Position numbers and translations under genes: made by a program. 64,000 nt of DNA from Litoditis marina (Eukaryota; Nematoda; Chromadorea; Rhabditida; Rhabditidae): contig OZ038438.1 of assembly GCA_964036275.1 (NCBI GenBank), positions 5,586,978 through 5,650,977 on the forward strand, read 5' to 3'. Every line of letters starts with the position of its first letter. Within the stretch, counting starts at the first letter, position 1. Below the pieces are notes generated by a model. The model made no database searches. It was not told where the DNA came from and worked only from the letters and a program-made list of their open reading frames with translations. This document shows, piece by piece, positions 13,290 through 26,400 of the stretch.

Positions 13290-13935
13290 GAGCGATGCCT
13301 TTTAAAAATTCAAAGTAGGCTCCGCGAGAACAGGCGTAGTTTGATCCCAAAAAACGGCACAAGAAACCTGTGAAGAAGATAGGACAGCTCAGGAGTGCAT
13401 CGCTTTGATCGATAGGCGGGCGGCAGTCATGGCAACATGCCAGATTGTCTGCGTCTCCCCGATTGGCACACTGTCTCTCATCAAGGGACGAGACTACACG
13501 TCTAACTACACTCTCCGTCATGCGATCAACAAATGGTAAGTAAGATGAGAAAAGCTTTTCAGATTATCTCAAATCCGTTTGCTGAGAATACCACAAAATG
13601 AGAAGACATTTTTCTTTACGACCACAGTACCAAAAAACAATTTTCTAATCAAAACAGATTCGTTTAAAAAAAATAGAAATAGGCTCTAGGATATTTGACT
13701 AAAATATGCAAGGCAGAAGCAGCCCAGTATATAGTGCAGCAAACAAAATGGGAAATAAATCTGTTTATACGGTCTAAAAACAAAACAAAACAGAGAACAG
13801 CGGTAACAAAAACAATAACAAATCCATGAAGTACCTACTCAACATAATAATAACATTTAACCAAGAACAGCTGGTTAGAAAGTTTGATCAAAACGAGGCA
13901 TATGACTAATTACGTATACACGAACAAGAAAACAT
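13290..13935. other. Intergenic, receptor B promoter side and EFL1 3' flank
   Basis: Both neighbours are on the minus strand, so this 646-base gap holds the 3' untranslated region of EFL1 and the upstream region of receptor B. A single family A end (GCGTAGTTTGATCCC) lies at about 13334. I saw no convincing polyadenylation hexamer or further exon. Confidence 0.55.
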
Positions 13936-16900
13936 CTATTTGTTTCTTTTAAGATTTCTCTGTTTCTCAGCAGATTCTACAATCAAATCTTCCGTAGGTA
14001 AACCTTTACGTCTTCTCACAGCATCCATATAGCCACGAGCGTGATTCGGAGAATCTCCCTTCAAGCCAAATTCTTCTACTTCCTCTAGTGTCGATGGTAC
14101 CCAATACGGGTCCTATTAATTAAAACATAGGTAAAGAAACAAGATGGATAGGAACTCGGTATCGATAAGAATATTAGTGACGTTCACAAATATGACATAA
14201 GGCACAAGTGATCTCGTTCTCGTGAGGCAACTCAGGCAAACAAACTAGCCACAAAGAATCTCGACTTTGAAAGTCTCTGCTCGCATTGAAACAGGCTATG
14301 ATGTATTACTTTTCACGCAGGCTTAACAAATGTATCGACATGGGTCAGTGTATAGCGAGAGTACCATTCTAGAGTGATCACCAACCTCATCGATAACTTG
14401 CCAATGGCTGAACTCCAAATGCGCACTCGCCATACCAGATGTACTCTTCCTCAGGTGATCACAGAAAGAGAACGCCTCAACGACTGGCATTAAAGCCTCA
14501 ACGGCAAACAAACCAGTCGCTTCATCGATATCTTCATTGACAACCTACAATTAATGACATTAGAATCATCTACCTTTATAACTTGTCAGAAACAAGAAAC
14601 GTTTTCAGACTCGAGCGGCGAGTTACTCATTCACATGGATTTTTTTTAGCATATTGGTATCAACCATTTTGGTTAATTGGAACCCGGTTACTTGGTTAAA
14701 AGTGACTGTGCCAACAAACACGGTTCCTTATGAAACTGGCCGTTACGAACAGAAGAAAAATAGAAAAGCAAACCAATGTGCAACCGTACCTTAGCCTTAC
14801 GCTGTGCCAGAACAGCATGCACCTTCCCGAGGGCCTGACTAGCTGTGGAAACAAGGCATCTGAATGAGAACTAAGTTACGAACGGAAAACTATTCAAACG
14901 AAACGAAAAGAAGAAATTCCAATTTCAAAGATGCATCTGTGATGTCAGCATAACTTTAAAACACAAATATAACCAAAAAACGGCGGAACACCAACCGGTA
15001 CATGGCGGCAACCAATCGGAGACCCAGCTTTTCTGTGGCTACCTTACAAGTGGCACGCATCGCCGACATCAACTGGCCACCAATTACAGAATCCTGAATA
15101 ACTATTTGTGAACTACTGCATTATGATGGCTACGAAATCAATAGTTTCAACAGCAATCGAGCACGAAGTAGTGATAATATAAAATGATTCATTATTGTAG
15201 TTTATTCACTATTACTATATCTTAAATGTATACATTCTATTTTCTTCTTGCTATACCTGCTCGTCGAGAGACCACTCTTCGACCACAATACAGACTCCCT
15301 GCATAGACTCGTGACAGAGAGGGCCGCTGCTTACAAAAAGTTCGAAACCAGAGACGAGAGCCTGGTCGAAAGGGCGCGTTTCTCCCTCCAATTCTGAAAA
15401 CGAGATTTACTAGGAGTGACACTAGTGTACCACTTAGGTACCTACTATGCTTTAGTTTTGTAGAGCTTTCATGTCGTCGTATCGCTATCACCTTCCCTAA
15501 CAAATAGTTACTGAAACAATAAGTTGAAGTAAACGACAAACAATTACACATGAAAAAATGTTGGGACTCACTAGACCAGATAGACTTCCTTTGATAATCG
15601 GGAATTGAATTGATGAGCACATTGAAACGAGCGCGATCGGGTCCAAAGCACCAAATCTGAACTGATAGGGTCATGCAAAGTGTTCAGCACAATTATATTG
15701 CTGAAGAAAATACAGGGTTTATTTAGAAAATACAGGGATTACTGGCACTAAGCACAATAACCACAGACATAATAATATCAAATATTCATGAATGATGGGT
15801 TTGCACGACCAAAACATTTTTTTTGTAAGAGTATGATATGAATCTATATAGAGTATAAGACACCGTGTCGGGAATGTGCACGCCTGAACTGGTACAACGG
15901 AAACTGTGTGCTCAATGTGAAATGAAACCTACGTTATCAATAAGCTCTGATATTTCTTCGCTGGTCTTCTTGTACCACCAAGTACCTTTCATTTGTGGCA
16001 GACTATCCTGGGCAGCGGTTTCCAACTTCAACCTGAGGATAGAGATAGGAGTCAAACGTTCTCGTTTTCTTTCGATGGAATTCCAACAGAGGCTGTCAGA
16101 GTATGAGTAAAGGCACCCGGTTTTCAATACATTCGAAATGAAACATCCAGAATTCCGAAAATTAGTTATTATTGGTAATCTCTATCATTGTAATACCCTA
16201 AGTGAAGTAACTCACCTAAACAAAGCGAACTGGTCATCATCCACTTGACCCTTTCTCCACTGTTGAATAGTTTCACTGAAGCTGTTGAGAATTTGCACAA
16301 CTTCCGGAGAGAGTTGAACCGCACGCAAGCGTATATGCAATGCATCACCACGTAGATGGCATTCCTTGAACCCAGAGAATACAAATTCAATAATAATAAC
16401 ATTTTTGTTTTTGCAGAGCATTAACTTTGACTGAATATTCTGAGGAGTGATAACTTATCATCTTATCAAGTACTAAATTGGCAACTCGCAAACTTTTTCA
16501 AATGTTAAACGGTACCGTGCTCCTGAAAAAACATGCTCCGTCTTACTTTTTTGTTCCAGTTGGTACACAACCTTTCGGAGAACTGCTAACTCCTGCTCTA
16601 GAGATAATTTGTCAATGATCATGACAGTTACCGTAGTTTGAAGTTGTATTTGCGCTGCGGTAGTCAGAGGATCAGACACAACTGTTTCAAGAAATGGAAC
16701 TATCGGCTCGGAAACCTGAAAAAAATACTTTTTTTTCATGATAAAACGCACATTTCTTACAACAACCCTTTTACAAAAGTGAAAACTCACATTCAAATCG
16801 TAAAATCCAAGATCTTCCAGGTCCCTTAGACATTTCTGTAAATGGACTTCCCCAGCTGTCACCATTGCGAGCTGTCCCGTTTCCAATTCTAGCACCTTAA

Positions 16901-19900
16901 CAAACAAACACCAGTGAGCAGTGAGCAAAATTATGACAACAGGAATAGAAGATGACATTTTAATACACCATGCTTAGCGGAATGACCAAGGAGATATAGT
17001 CTTGCAGCGGTAAAAGAAGATTTCGTTACAAGAAAAATTCTCCATTGCTTGGGGATAAAGGCGAAACGTACCACTTTCTGTTTCTCTCTCTCTCTCTTTC
17101 TTGTTCCATTTAATTTGTATAACATGGCTGAGCATTACTCTTATTTACCGGGAAAACAGGAAAGAAACGAACCCGGAGACTTGGGTCGAGAATTGAGAGA
17201 AGTTTCAGCGATTCCTTCAGATGATCCATCTGGCTGAGATCTCCGGGACTGACTGAGACTCGCACCAATGGCTCCCCGGCCTCTCTTCCCAAGTCAATCC
17301 CTCTCGACACCAACTCCGAGCACAGAGTGGCATTCTGCAATTTACATCATTCCTGATCAGTGCTGAGCTGAACTGATGATAGTTCCAAAACAGGCGACCC
17401 GCTCGAGCAGGTGAACAGTTTCCCAGTTTATTCGACTAAAACCAAGTTGAATACACATCTAATGTGAAATCGTGGGTGCACAACCGAAAACGTATATTTC
17501 TGTCTGAAAAAGCAAGAAAAAAGGAAGGTTTCCGATACCTGAACTAAGCCTTCTGCTTCAATGGCACAGATATTGCCAGCCGCAACTGACTTGAGTGGAA
17601 CACAATCCCGACCTCTCAACATGAAAACCTTGTCAATGCGTATGGATACGGGTTCTGCATCAGGATCCCTCGCCTGTTGATTGAAATGATTCATAGAAAT
17701 GAAATGAGTCAACAGGAACTTGGACAACGGGCTCACGCACGACCTATGTTGGACATATTTTTGGCATTTAACATTTAAAGACATTTTTGTGGGGTTAAAT
17801 TTGAGTTTCATTTAGAGCAAAAAAATCCGCTGAGCACTGAGAGAAAATCAGAATAGAAACATACCTTTTTGCCCAAGAGATAAAGATTAGCACCAGATGC
17901 CAGCTTTCCACTGAATACCCGACATATGGCCAACTTTTTATTATCCCAATGAATGAACTTGACGACAAAAACGACGATCATTCCTGGAATAATTACATGT
18001 TAAACCTTAAATGTATCGAAGAGATCTTCAGAAAATTCAATGTTATATTCAAATATGCACCTTCTGCTGAGCAGTTCCTGATTGAAAGCGAAAGCGGGTG
18101 GTCTTCCCGATTGCCTGTCAGAATCTTTAACCTGAAAAAAGAGTCTCAAAGTGAATTGAAACAACTAGAACTCAAAATCACAGAGCAACAGTAACTTCCC
18201 CTCTATCCCAAATCAAACTAGTTTAAGTATGAATCATTACATAGCAATCTATAAATAAACTTTCTGCACATATGTAAGGACAATTACCAGCTTAGGCCAA
18301 ATATCAAGAAGACAGTAAGCTACGTAGAAGACACAACGGTTTCAGGTTGAGATTGAATTGAATTGATCGCATGTAAAACGCGAGCCGAGAATATGATGTT
18401 ACCTAATCGGGTTAGAGAATGCAGTCTTTGCTGAGGGTGCACGGGCACACGCACGGAAGCATGCACGAGACACGGGCATCCATGCTCGCATCACTTCATC
18501 AAAAGCCTCGTTGACACGCCGAGATCGAAACGACACGCCAAGTTTTTCTGAAAATAAATAAAAAGTTAGACATACAAAAATTGAACTAAAATTATAGAAA
18601 TTTTACAGTAAAGAAGGTGGTACGTTTCGCCTCTACCCAGATGCAACCACTTATAGTCACTATACCATCCCCCTGAGGCCCCTCAGTGAGGTAGGGGAAG
18701 GAATTGAAATTCGATTGCTTGCAACCTTGACACCCTAATTGCATGCTTCCTGTAACTCTCCTTCCCTATTAGAACTCATATGTGGTAATCAATGCTAACT
18801 AAAGTAAAGCGGAAACATTAACCTGCTAATTGCAGAAGCTTGGGAAGATCATTGTCGACTAATCCGCAATCATGAAGAGCCCAAAGAGGATCGAGAATGA
18901 AGAGTTCGAACAATGTTTTCCTCCCCTTCAAAGATGCGTTCTCCTGAAAGTTCCATGTGAGAAAGAAATTAACGTTTGAAAGAAAGACATTATGATTTAG
19001 CTGTAAATTACGATACCTAAGACTATAAAAACCAAGAAATTACCTTTATTGCTCCTGGTTGCATGTAGAAATCACCGAACAGCCCCTTCATGAGGACCTT
19101 TTTGTCCATTTTCAATTTTTCAGCATAAACGTCAGCAAAATCCTCCACACCAAAAGCATACCCGTGAATCGCAGACGAAAACAACACATTACCTGTAAAA
19201 ACCAGCATAAATATTGAAAATGTCACGCACATAAGACATCACGCACATAGCAAATAGGAAAGACTAGACACCACCTTTGACAGGGTCGAATTGCAGCTGG
19301 CGCTCTAGCTCATCTATACTACCCCAACCGTCCTCCTCCAGTACCATACCAGAGACAACCTGCAGAGCTTGGGGTTACATTATCCTGACTATAGCGATAC
19401 ATTCATACACCAGTCAAGTACGAATATTGGACGAAAAGTCAGTTTTTAGATTAAAACACGTGAAAATCAATGGTTTTGTATCAAAAATAGACTTCTATCG
19501 TTTTCGGCAAAAACGTAGCTTGTTTTGCGATTTTTTTCTGGATATTCGGACAACATTACTGGAGTATGGATACATTTCGAGAACGATATTCCAAAAATAA
19601 CGTACTTGGCTAACACAACTGTTCATAGCTTCTACTAGCCTGACTATATGGGCATAGGCTTCGGAAGAAGACATCTTCAACTCGACGCGTAATCTGAAGA
19701 GTCATTCGTTGATTTCATTGTCTTACAATGGATAACATTATGTTGTTGTAGCCAAAAACACAACCACACCACCGCAATTAAAGATAAAAGTAAATGTAAT
19801 TAAATTTAAATATAAAAGAGAATTGCAGCATAGGTGAAAAACAAGCCCGCTGCCACGATCTGCATATGGAACAGATGGTTGTCACCACTGAAAGGCTACT

Positions 19901-21868
19901 TTACTGCCGAGTATGAATCACGTGTATTCAATGCTGATGTAAAAAATCTTTTGAAAGACAAAAGTCGATCATAAGCTCATCGTTGAAAGCACAAGATGTC
20001 ACTATCCAACAAAAAGTGAACTGCCTTTCGATTGAAATATGTGAAATTTTATAATTTTGAACCAAAAATAGGCAAATTTTTCTGATAGTGAGTGGCAAGA
20101 GATTCCGATTTTTCCAATTTTGTGGCTATTCGGACGAGTTTACTGTAGTAAGGTTGGAACTGGTTTAGAAATGTTTCAGAGCTGTACGACTCGTGCAAAT
20201 AGGAAAAATAAGACTGAACTCGCCTGTCCAGTTTGTTGATGACAAGAATAACCGATTGACCGTTCTTGATGGCTTGTCGGAGCAATGCATGTGTCTGAGA
20301 GCACACACCTTCGATCTGAAACAGGCAGAAGTTTTTGTTTGTAACAAGCATCTTCCTCATTATCGATCGAGTAATCCTATACAACTATTATCGATTTGGG
20401 CAGTGAAAAATTGAAGATGAAAGTGAACTTTACCAGCCATAGATCAGAATGAAGAAGTACAAGAAATTATGTTAAAATCAGTTTTTCCGAGTAATGAAAC
20501 TAATTTAATATGAAATAATTTGATAGAACCCGTCTAGTTTGGATTGTATACCCTGGCCACAACACTTGAATGCGTGATGTTCACTCACTACGTCCACCAG
20601 TAGAAATGCAACATCGGATAATTGCAATGCAGACGTTACTTCTGACGAGAAATCGACATGCCCTATAAACTCGGAATGCGAACTTTTTAGTTGAGAGACA
20701 AACCGGTGCGTTTTCTTTCTCAAAAATCTCCACCAAAAACACTTTTTTTTCCGAAGAACAGGGCTAACTATCTTCTGTATTTTGATAAATGAACGGATGT
20801 TAAACTGTAAGAGAAGAGTATGTAATAGATAAAATCGACTCGTATACGCCTGTTAGGTACTCGTGCATTACTCTAATATAAGATTACGTCATCAAATAAG
20901 ATAGTTGTTGCAGGTGACTACAATAGGCAAGACAAAGACATATAAGGCATGGTTATGTTTCGTTTCGTACCAGGACTGTCCACCAAATTCACCAGCATCG
21001 GTCCAACGAGTAGAGAAACTCCACTCGACTTCATGGTGATGCCTCTTGTTTGCTCGTCCTCCCTACTATCGAGGAAACGAAGCCGACCTGCCATTCTATC
21101 TGAAACATAAACATTCATTCATCTGAAACATTTCGATAAAAATGACTTCATTCACTCTTGCTAAATGAAACAGTATTTTGCTGTCAAAAATTATGAATGT
21201 ATGCACTTTTGCGAAGAGGGTTCATTTGCAGAACCTTCAAGCTGAAATGTACATGAGAGTAAGGGTCCAAACGAGAAAAACGTACCGGAAATTAACGAAT
21301 TTGCTGAAACAAGTGAATCGGCGAAACTTGTCTTGCCGTGATCTACGTGAGCAATTAAGCACACATTTCTTATCTGATCCGATGGCTTCTGAAAATATTT
21401 GAAGTCATTAATTTGTGTCATGGTCCAATAGGATCTCATGAAAGCATCGAACTGAATGTACTTGTTTCTCCTCGTCATAAATAGAACGATCGCTCTTCCC
21501 TTCAATCATACTACACTCAATTATGATATGAAAAACGAGATCGATTCCTGGTGCCCGTGCGTCGCTTTTCTGAAGTTATCTACAGTTTTTAGTACGAAAT
21601 ATAACCTAGTAACGTTTTCCGGAGCCAACTCAAAATGGAACAAAATTTCTTAGAAATCAAACAGTTGCCCGATGACGAAATAAGATTCAAATTTGAACAC
21701 TAGATTTAGCAGTTTTCGGGTCAATTTCAAAGGTGCCAAGTCTGTTTTTGCCGATCACTTAAACTTCGTTTCTTTTAAATTTTGAATGATTTTCTTCGAA
21801 GGACTCCAACAAGAGACATGACAACTCACCTCGGACATTGCCTCTGATAGAGATTCCAGCAGGGACAT
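13936..21868 (-). CDS. EFL1: Elongation factor-like GTPase 1, ribosome maturation
   Basis: A cytoplasmic EF-2-related GTPase (yeast Ria1/Efl1). In known homologues it works with SBDS to release eIF6 from pre-60S subunits. Twenty-four exons run from 21868-21830 ([13 protein letters not shown]) to 14112-13936; the model gives 937 residues against about 1120 in human. GTPase motifs are G1 AHVDHGKT (26-33), G2 RGITMKS (66-72), G3 DSPGHVDF (88-95) and G4 NKLD (142-145). Later landmarks are [12 protein letters not shown] (domain III), IWCFGPDR and [12 protein letters not shown] (domain IV), [15 protein letters not shown] and the C-terminus [16 protein letters not shown] ending [10 protein letters not shown]. 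Exon 5 (20315-20224) ends at a GC donor. The boundary between exons 16 (16715-16494) and 17 (16364-16216) is the least certain: an acceptor at 16439 is also in phase. The long human insertions appear absent. Confidence 0.93.
19398..19585. mobile_element. TATTCGGACAAC-family element (family C), diverged
   Basis: This stretch lies in an EFL1 intron and ends GATATTCGGACAACATTACTGGAGTATGG. It matches the layout of the better copies at 23685-23865 and 24310-24480, including the ACGTGAAAATCAATGG segment. Another decayed copy is at about 20040-20155 in the next intron. It is non-coding. Confidence 0.6.
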
Positions 21869-23449
21869 GTTTTTTTTCTGAATTGAAAACTATATTTTTA
21901 TCACGCCTTCATAGATCAAGTTTGCAGGTATTGGTCTAGCAACTAGTTGTAGCACACATGACTTCATAATACAGTGTTTATTCGCAAAAATATACAACTT
22001 TTGAACAAATATGCACTATTCCATGTAACAATTAATCCCGTAGACTAAATACATGCTAAAAGTGTGGACACGACCTGCTAATATCACTGAAATAGGTACA
22101 ATGCAAGTCATTATATTCTATAAACTTTAGGAAAAGAAGAGCTACAAACCAATATAGCAACGAATAGCAACCAGATTTTTTTTTGCGAATATGCGTAGCA
22201 TGGAGGTATTTACAATTGAAAGTGAAATGGAACTAATACAACGAAATCCCGTTTGCTTAGAGTTCCTTTTAGACTGCAAGGTACAATTTTTGGGAGGTAC
22301 AAATACACGAAGATTCGTTAATAGAAGGTAGTTGGAGGTTGATGCAAATGTGGTAAAAGAATGAGTTGATAAACAAAACAAGCTAAACCTGAATAGGTAC
22401 ATGTTTAAAAAAACAAGCGAGCACAAGCAGATACCAATTGAAGTTAATAGAAAAGAGTACCTCCCCTTGAGAGAAGTTTAACATTTTAACGAATACAGAC
22501 ATTTCTAACAAGCTCTATGAGATACACGAATTGCTAAACAAATTGAAATTCAGGCTAGCGAATCTGATAGACACCTAGTCAGTCGAGACCAAATTTAAAT
22601 TAACACATTCAACTATGTTGTGAGCGCTAGTCACAAAGTACTCTACAAAGTTCCTGGGAGTAAACGACCACGTAAGAAATAACAGCGTTATCATTGGGGA
22701 TGAAATCATGAAACTTTGCGAACTAATATCCCAGTAGATCAGATAATAATTAGATGAAACTCATGTAAGTTAATGTGAGTGGCTGAAAATGTGTATACAA
22801 ATACATCATGTTTGTTGGAGGCTGGATCAGAAAGGGTGGGTAGATGATGGAATAGAGAAGTGCATCAAACAGACGGATCGACAGGATGGGCGATGCCATT
22901 GGCGGACACAGATTCACTGAACGAGACCAAATTATTCAGTACCAACCCATCTGAGGATCGATCATCGGTGAGAAAGTCGAATTAGCGGTTTTTAAGTGCT
23001 GTCAATTACCGATACGTGTTCGCTCGATATAATATCGACTGTTTTCGCGGCATTTATAAAGTGTCGGGTGGACTTAGCAAGCTTATTGTTGGCTGATCAA
23101 AAACTGCACAGAACATTTTCCCGAAAGCGAAATGTGCCACGGTGAGACCGCTCGACAAAAACGGTCCAAGTGAAAAAACAGAGGAAAGACAAAACCGCAC
23201 CGCGTATAATGCACGAGCGGTTTTAATAATGGAGCGCACTTTCTGATAAATTAAATGCAAATTTCAACCAAGCATCGTGCCAAAAAGCTACAGTACATTT
23301 TTTCCGCGCGGGTACGCGCCCTGTCTAGGCTGATGACCGGCCGCATTTCAATTGGCGGGGTAAGCCGTTTTTCAACTGCGGGCAAAACTCCAAATAATTG
23401 GGGAGCGGTCTCACCGTGGTGCAAGTCACAAGTGGGTCATACTAACAAC
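21869..23449. other. Intergenic between EFL1 and TMEM98
   Basis: This is the promoter side of EFL1 and the 3' flank of TMEM98, both on the minus strand. AT-rich with no supported exon. About 23085-23400 holds two inverted segments sharing GGTGAGACCGCTC and GAGCGGTCTCACC, roughly 260 bases apart, which suggests a foldback element. I saw nothing else. Confidence 0.5.
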
Positions 23450-26400
23450 TCACGATTCCTTATTAGGCGTACAGTCCTTGTTCGAAGCTTTCACCAGAGG
23501 AAGTGCCTCCGTCTCGATGGTTGCGTTTGGTTCACCCTCTGCTTCATCATCCTCATCATCTCCTATTCTGTTCCAATCAATATCTACCTGGAATTGAGAT
23601 CAGAGTGAACACAAAACCAGAATGATGGGAATATTAAACACCAAACACTATTTATGCCCAGGCCATAGGACATGTACACTAGGGTTGCCATACGCCCGTA
23701 AGGTCTGACTGAGCGACATAAAGTAGTCCGTTTTCAGGTATAAAGACGTGAAAATGCAGGATTTGTCATCAAAAGTAGACCGATTTTCATCCTTTCGACT
23801 AAAAAGTAGTCCGTTTTTCGAAAATTTCTGACTATTCGGACAACCTTGCTGGTGTATGAGGGTTGCTCATCTCGAACTTGAAATTCGATAAAAAAAACAC
23901 GAAACTTTTCGAGTCGAACTTGAAACTCGATTTTCGCCCAAACTTGATAACTCGAAATGATTAACTCGATACTCGTACTCGATTAACAGCCCTAATGTAC
24001 ACCTAATTAGGTATTAAAGAGTCAGAGATATATATAAATAATGTGCCAGATCATGGAATGAAAACAGATTCTGAATGACAATTGAACAAAAAAAGGTCAT
24101 ATATCAGTCCTCATCATCATCATATATCATCGAAACAGAAGCGTCTAAATTACTTCAAGAGAAAACAAGAATACGAGCATTCGAAATGTAACCTTTCCAA
24201 TTTCAGTCCTTTCTGCAAGTTCAGCAGCTTGCCTCAATACATCCAAATGAGTATCCATATCACGAAGCGGTTCTGACAGCATCTAAAAACGACTGATGAT
24301 GTGATATGAACAAACACCAGTAAGGTCTGACTAAGCGACAAAAATTAGTCCGTTTTCGTATGTAAACAAGTGAAAATTTATGATTTTTCATCAAAAGTAG
24401 ACCGGTTATCTTCTTTTCAGCGGAAAAGTAGTCCGTTTTTCAATTTTTTCTGACTATTCGGACAACTTTACTGGGGTATGGATATGAAGAGGGGCGAGCA
24501 CGAGACAAATGAAAATACTTCTAACTATAAAGCAAACCTCGTTATATTTCGGATTCAACAATGAAAACGGCAAAAACAATGCCCAGCAAACGGTCGCTAG
24601 AGCTGTGGCGCGCGCTTCCAGAACACGAACATCAATCTTAAACACATGAGAATAAAGAAAATATCCATAATTAGCAAATATCCAATTTTCAAGAAAATCA
24701 TTAGCGAAAGTTTAAAAGTATCGGATAGATGAATTCAAAGAAAGTGGCAACCATACACCACTAAGGTCCGACTATTCGAGAGAAAAGTGCGATTTTAGAT
24801 ATAGAGGCGTTACAATTACAAATATATTTTTTTCATTCCCACTGAGACTCCTTGGCATTGGGCCAAGATTTTCGGATAACTATTTCTCAGAGCAACCATG
24901 AGTATTCCAAGAAACTTTTTCGTTTACGTGTTCTTGAGAAACTGAACAACCTATAACAGAAAATTACAGTTTTGAACCACTCCAAAGTGGTGAAAAATAG
25001 CCCGGAAAATTCATTGACACACTGCCAAAGTCTCAGTGGGAATGACCGGAACTATATGGTAGCAACAGAACCTACGTGAGGACTTGCAACAGCAGAAAGA
25101 AGATCATCGAAGCGAGGCATTATTCGCTGAGTTGCTTCGAAGAACAGATGACTTAGCTGAGGACCGGCCTGGAAGCGAACATAATATAGCTATACCAGGC
25201 CGGGGCAGTTGATAGACAACGTGATAATAACACTTGCATCGTATGTAACAGCTGGGCATTATAATATTTCGAAAGCCAGTGTTGTACATCGTAGTCGTGA
25301 TATCACATATCAATTAACGTGAACGTCATTAGTTAGGCTATTCTTACATCTCCCGAGAGCATAACTGAACAAAGAAACTCAACTAGAGTAATAAACAAAG
25401 CGAAAACGTAGGTAAATTGCATTTATCACCTATATATTTATATGGGTGGTACCGTAAGAGACCTGGCGTTGTTGGAGATGGGAAAACTCGTATTTACATT
25501 GATATGATTGACGAAAAAAATGTATATTGTGCTGAAAATTTTGACATGTGTTTCAAGTTCCATAAGCATACGATTTTATATAAGAGAAATAAATCGTGGG
25601 TAATGAATCTGAGAAACAGATGATACCCTACGAGCTTATGGGATCACAAAAAAATACCTGCTGCAGAGGAATTGATGATAATTTCTCAGAAAGGGAGTGA
25701 CAAAGCCGCAAAAGCGCAACACAATGTTGTAGTAAGCCGGACACATCGTAAACCCAGCTGTTCTTATCCAGGACTTGTGCTATAATATAAAAACAATCAA
25801 TGTAATAAATAATGAAGCACACCCTTTATCCAACCGACCTCCTGATACTATCCTGAGTAAGCTATAAGACACATACAAAGTGATGGAGCACGCTTAAAAC
25901 GCATCAGTTCAAGATGAGTTTCTGACTGAATGATAGGTCATGCTTTGATTACATAGAAATGCTTTGAGTAATCTACAAAACGATAATGGTGTGCAACATT
26001 GCGAGGATAAAGTTTCAATTTGAAAATAAAAATGTGGAATTCAAAACTGGTAACATCAGCGAAGCAGAGATTATGAAAGAACTGACCCATAAGAGGACTG
26101 AGCTGGAGTAGTCCTTCGACATTTTCGTTTCGGAATTTAGCAAAACGAAGATTCTGCGAGTTCGACTGAACACATTGAAAATTACGACAAAAATAAACAA
26201 TAACCAGACGTTTACAATTATTGGACGACTCTCTGAATTCTGGGTGACAGAAAGAAAAATGGTGTAACTATCTATTTTTTGGGTGATCAAGATGATATTT
26301 TTTGTTCAAAATCCAGATAATAACTCAATTTCGGCGAATTTTTGGGTGATTATCTGAATTTTTGGAGTTTTTCATGAATTTTTAGTGACCAAAATTCAGA

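Noticed and set aside
17049..17340. Plus-strand open frame overlapping EFL1
   Set aside because: It is the antisense shadow of EFL1 exon 14, which has the family sequence.
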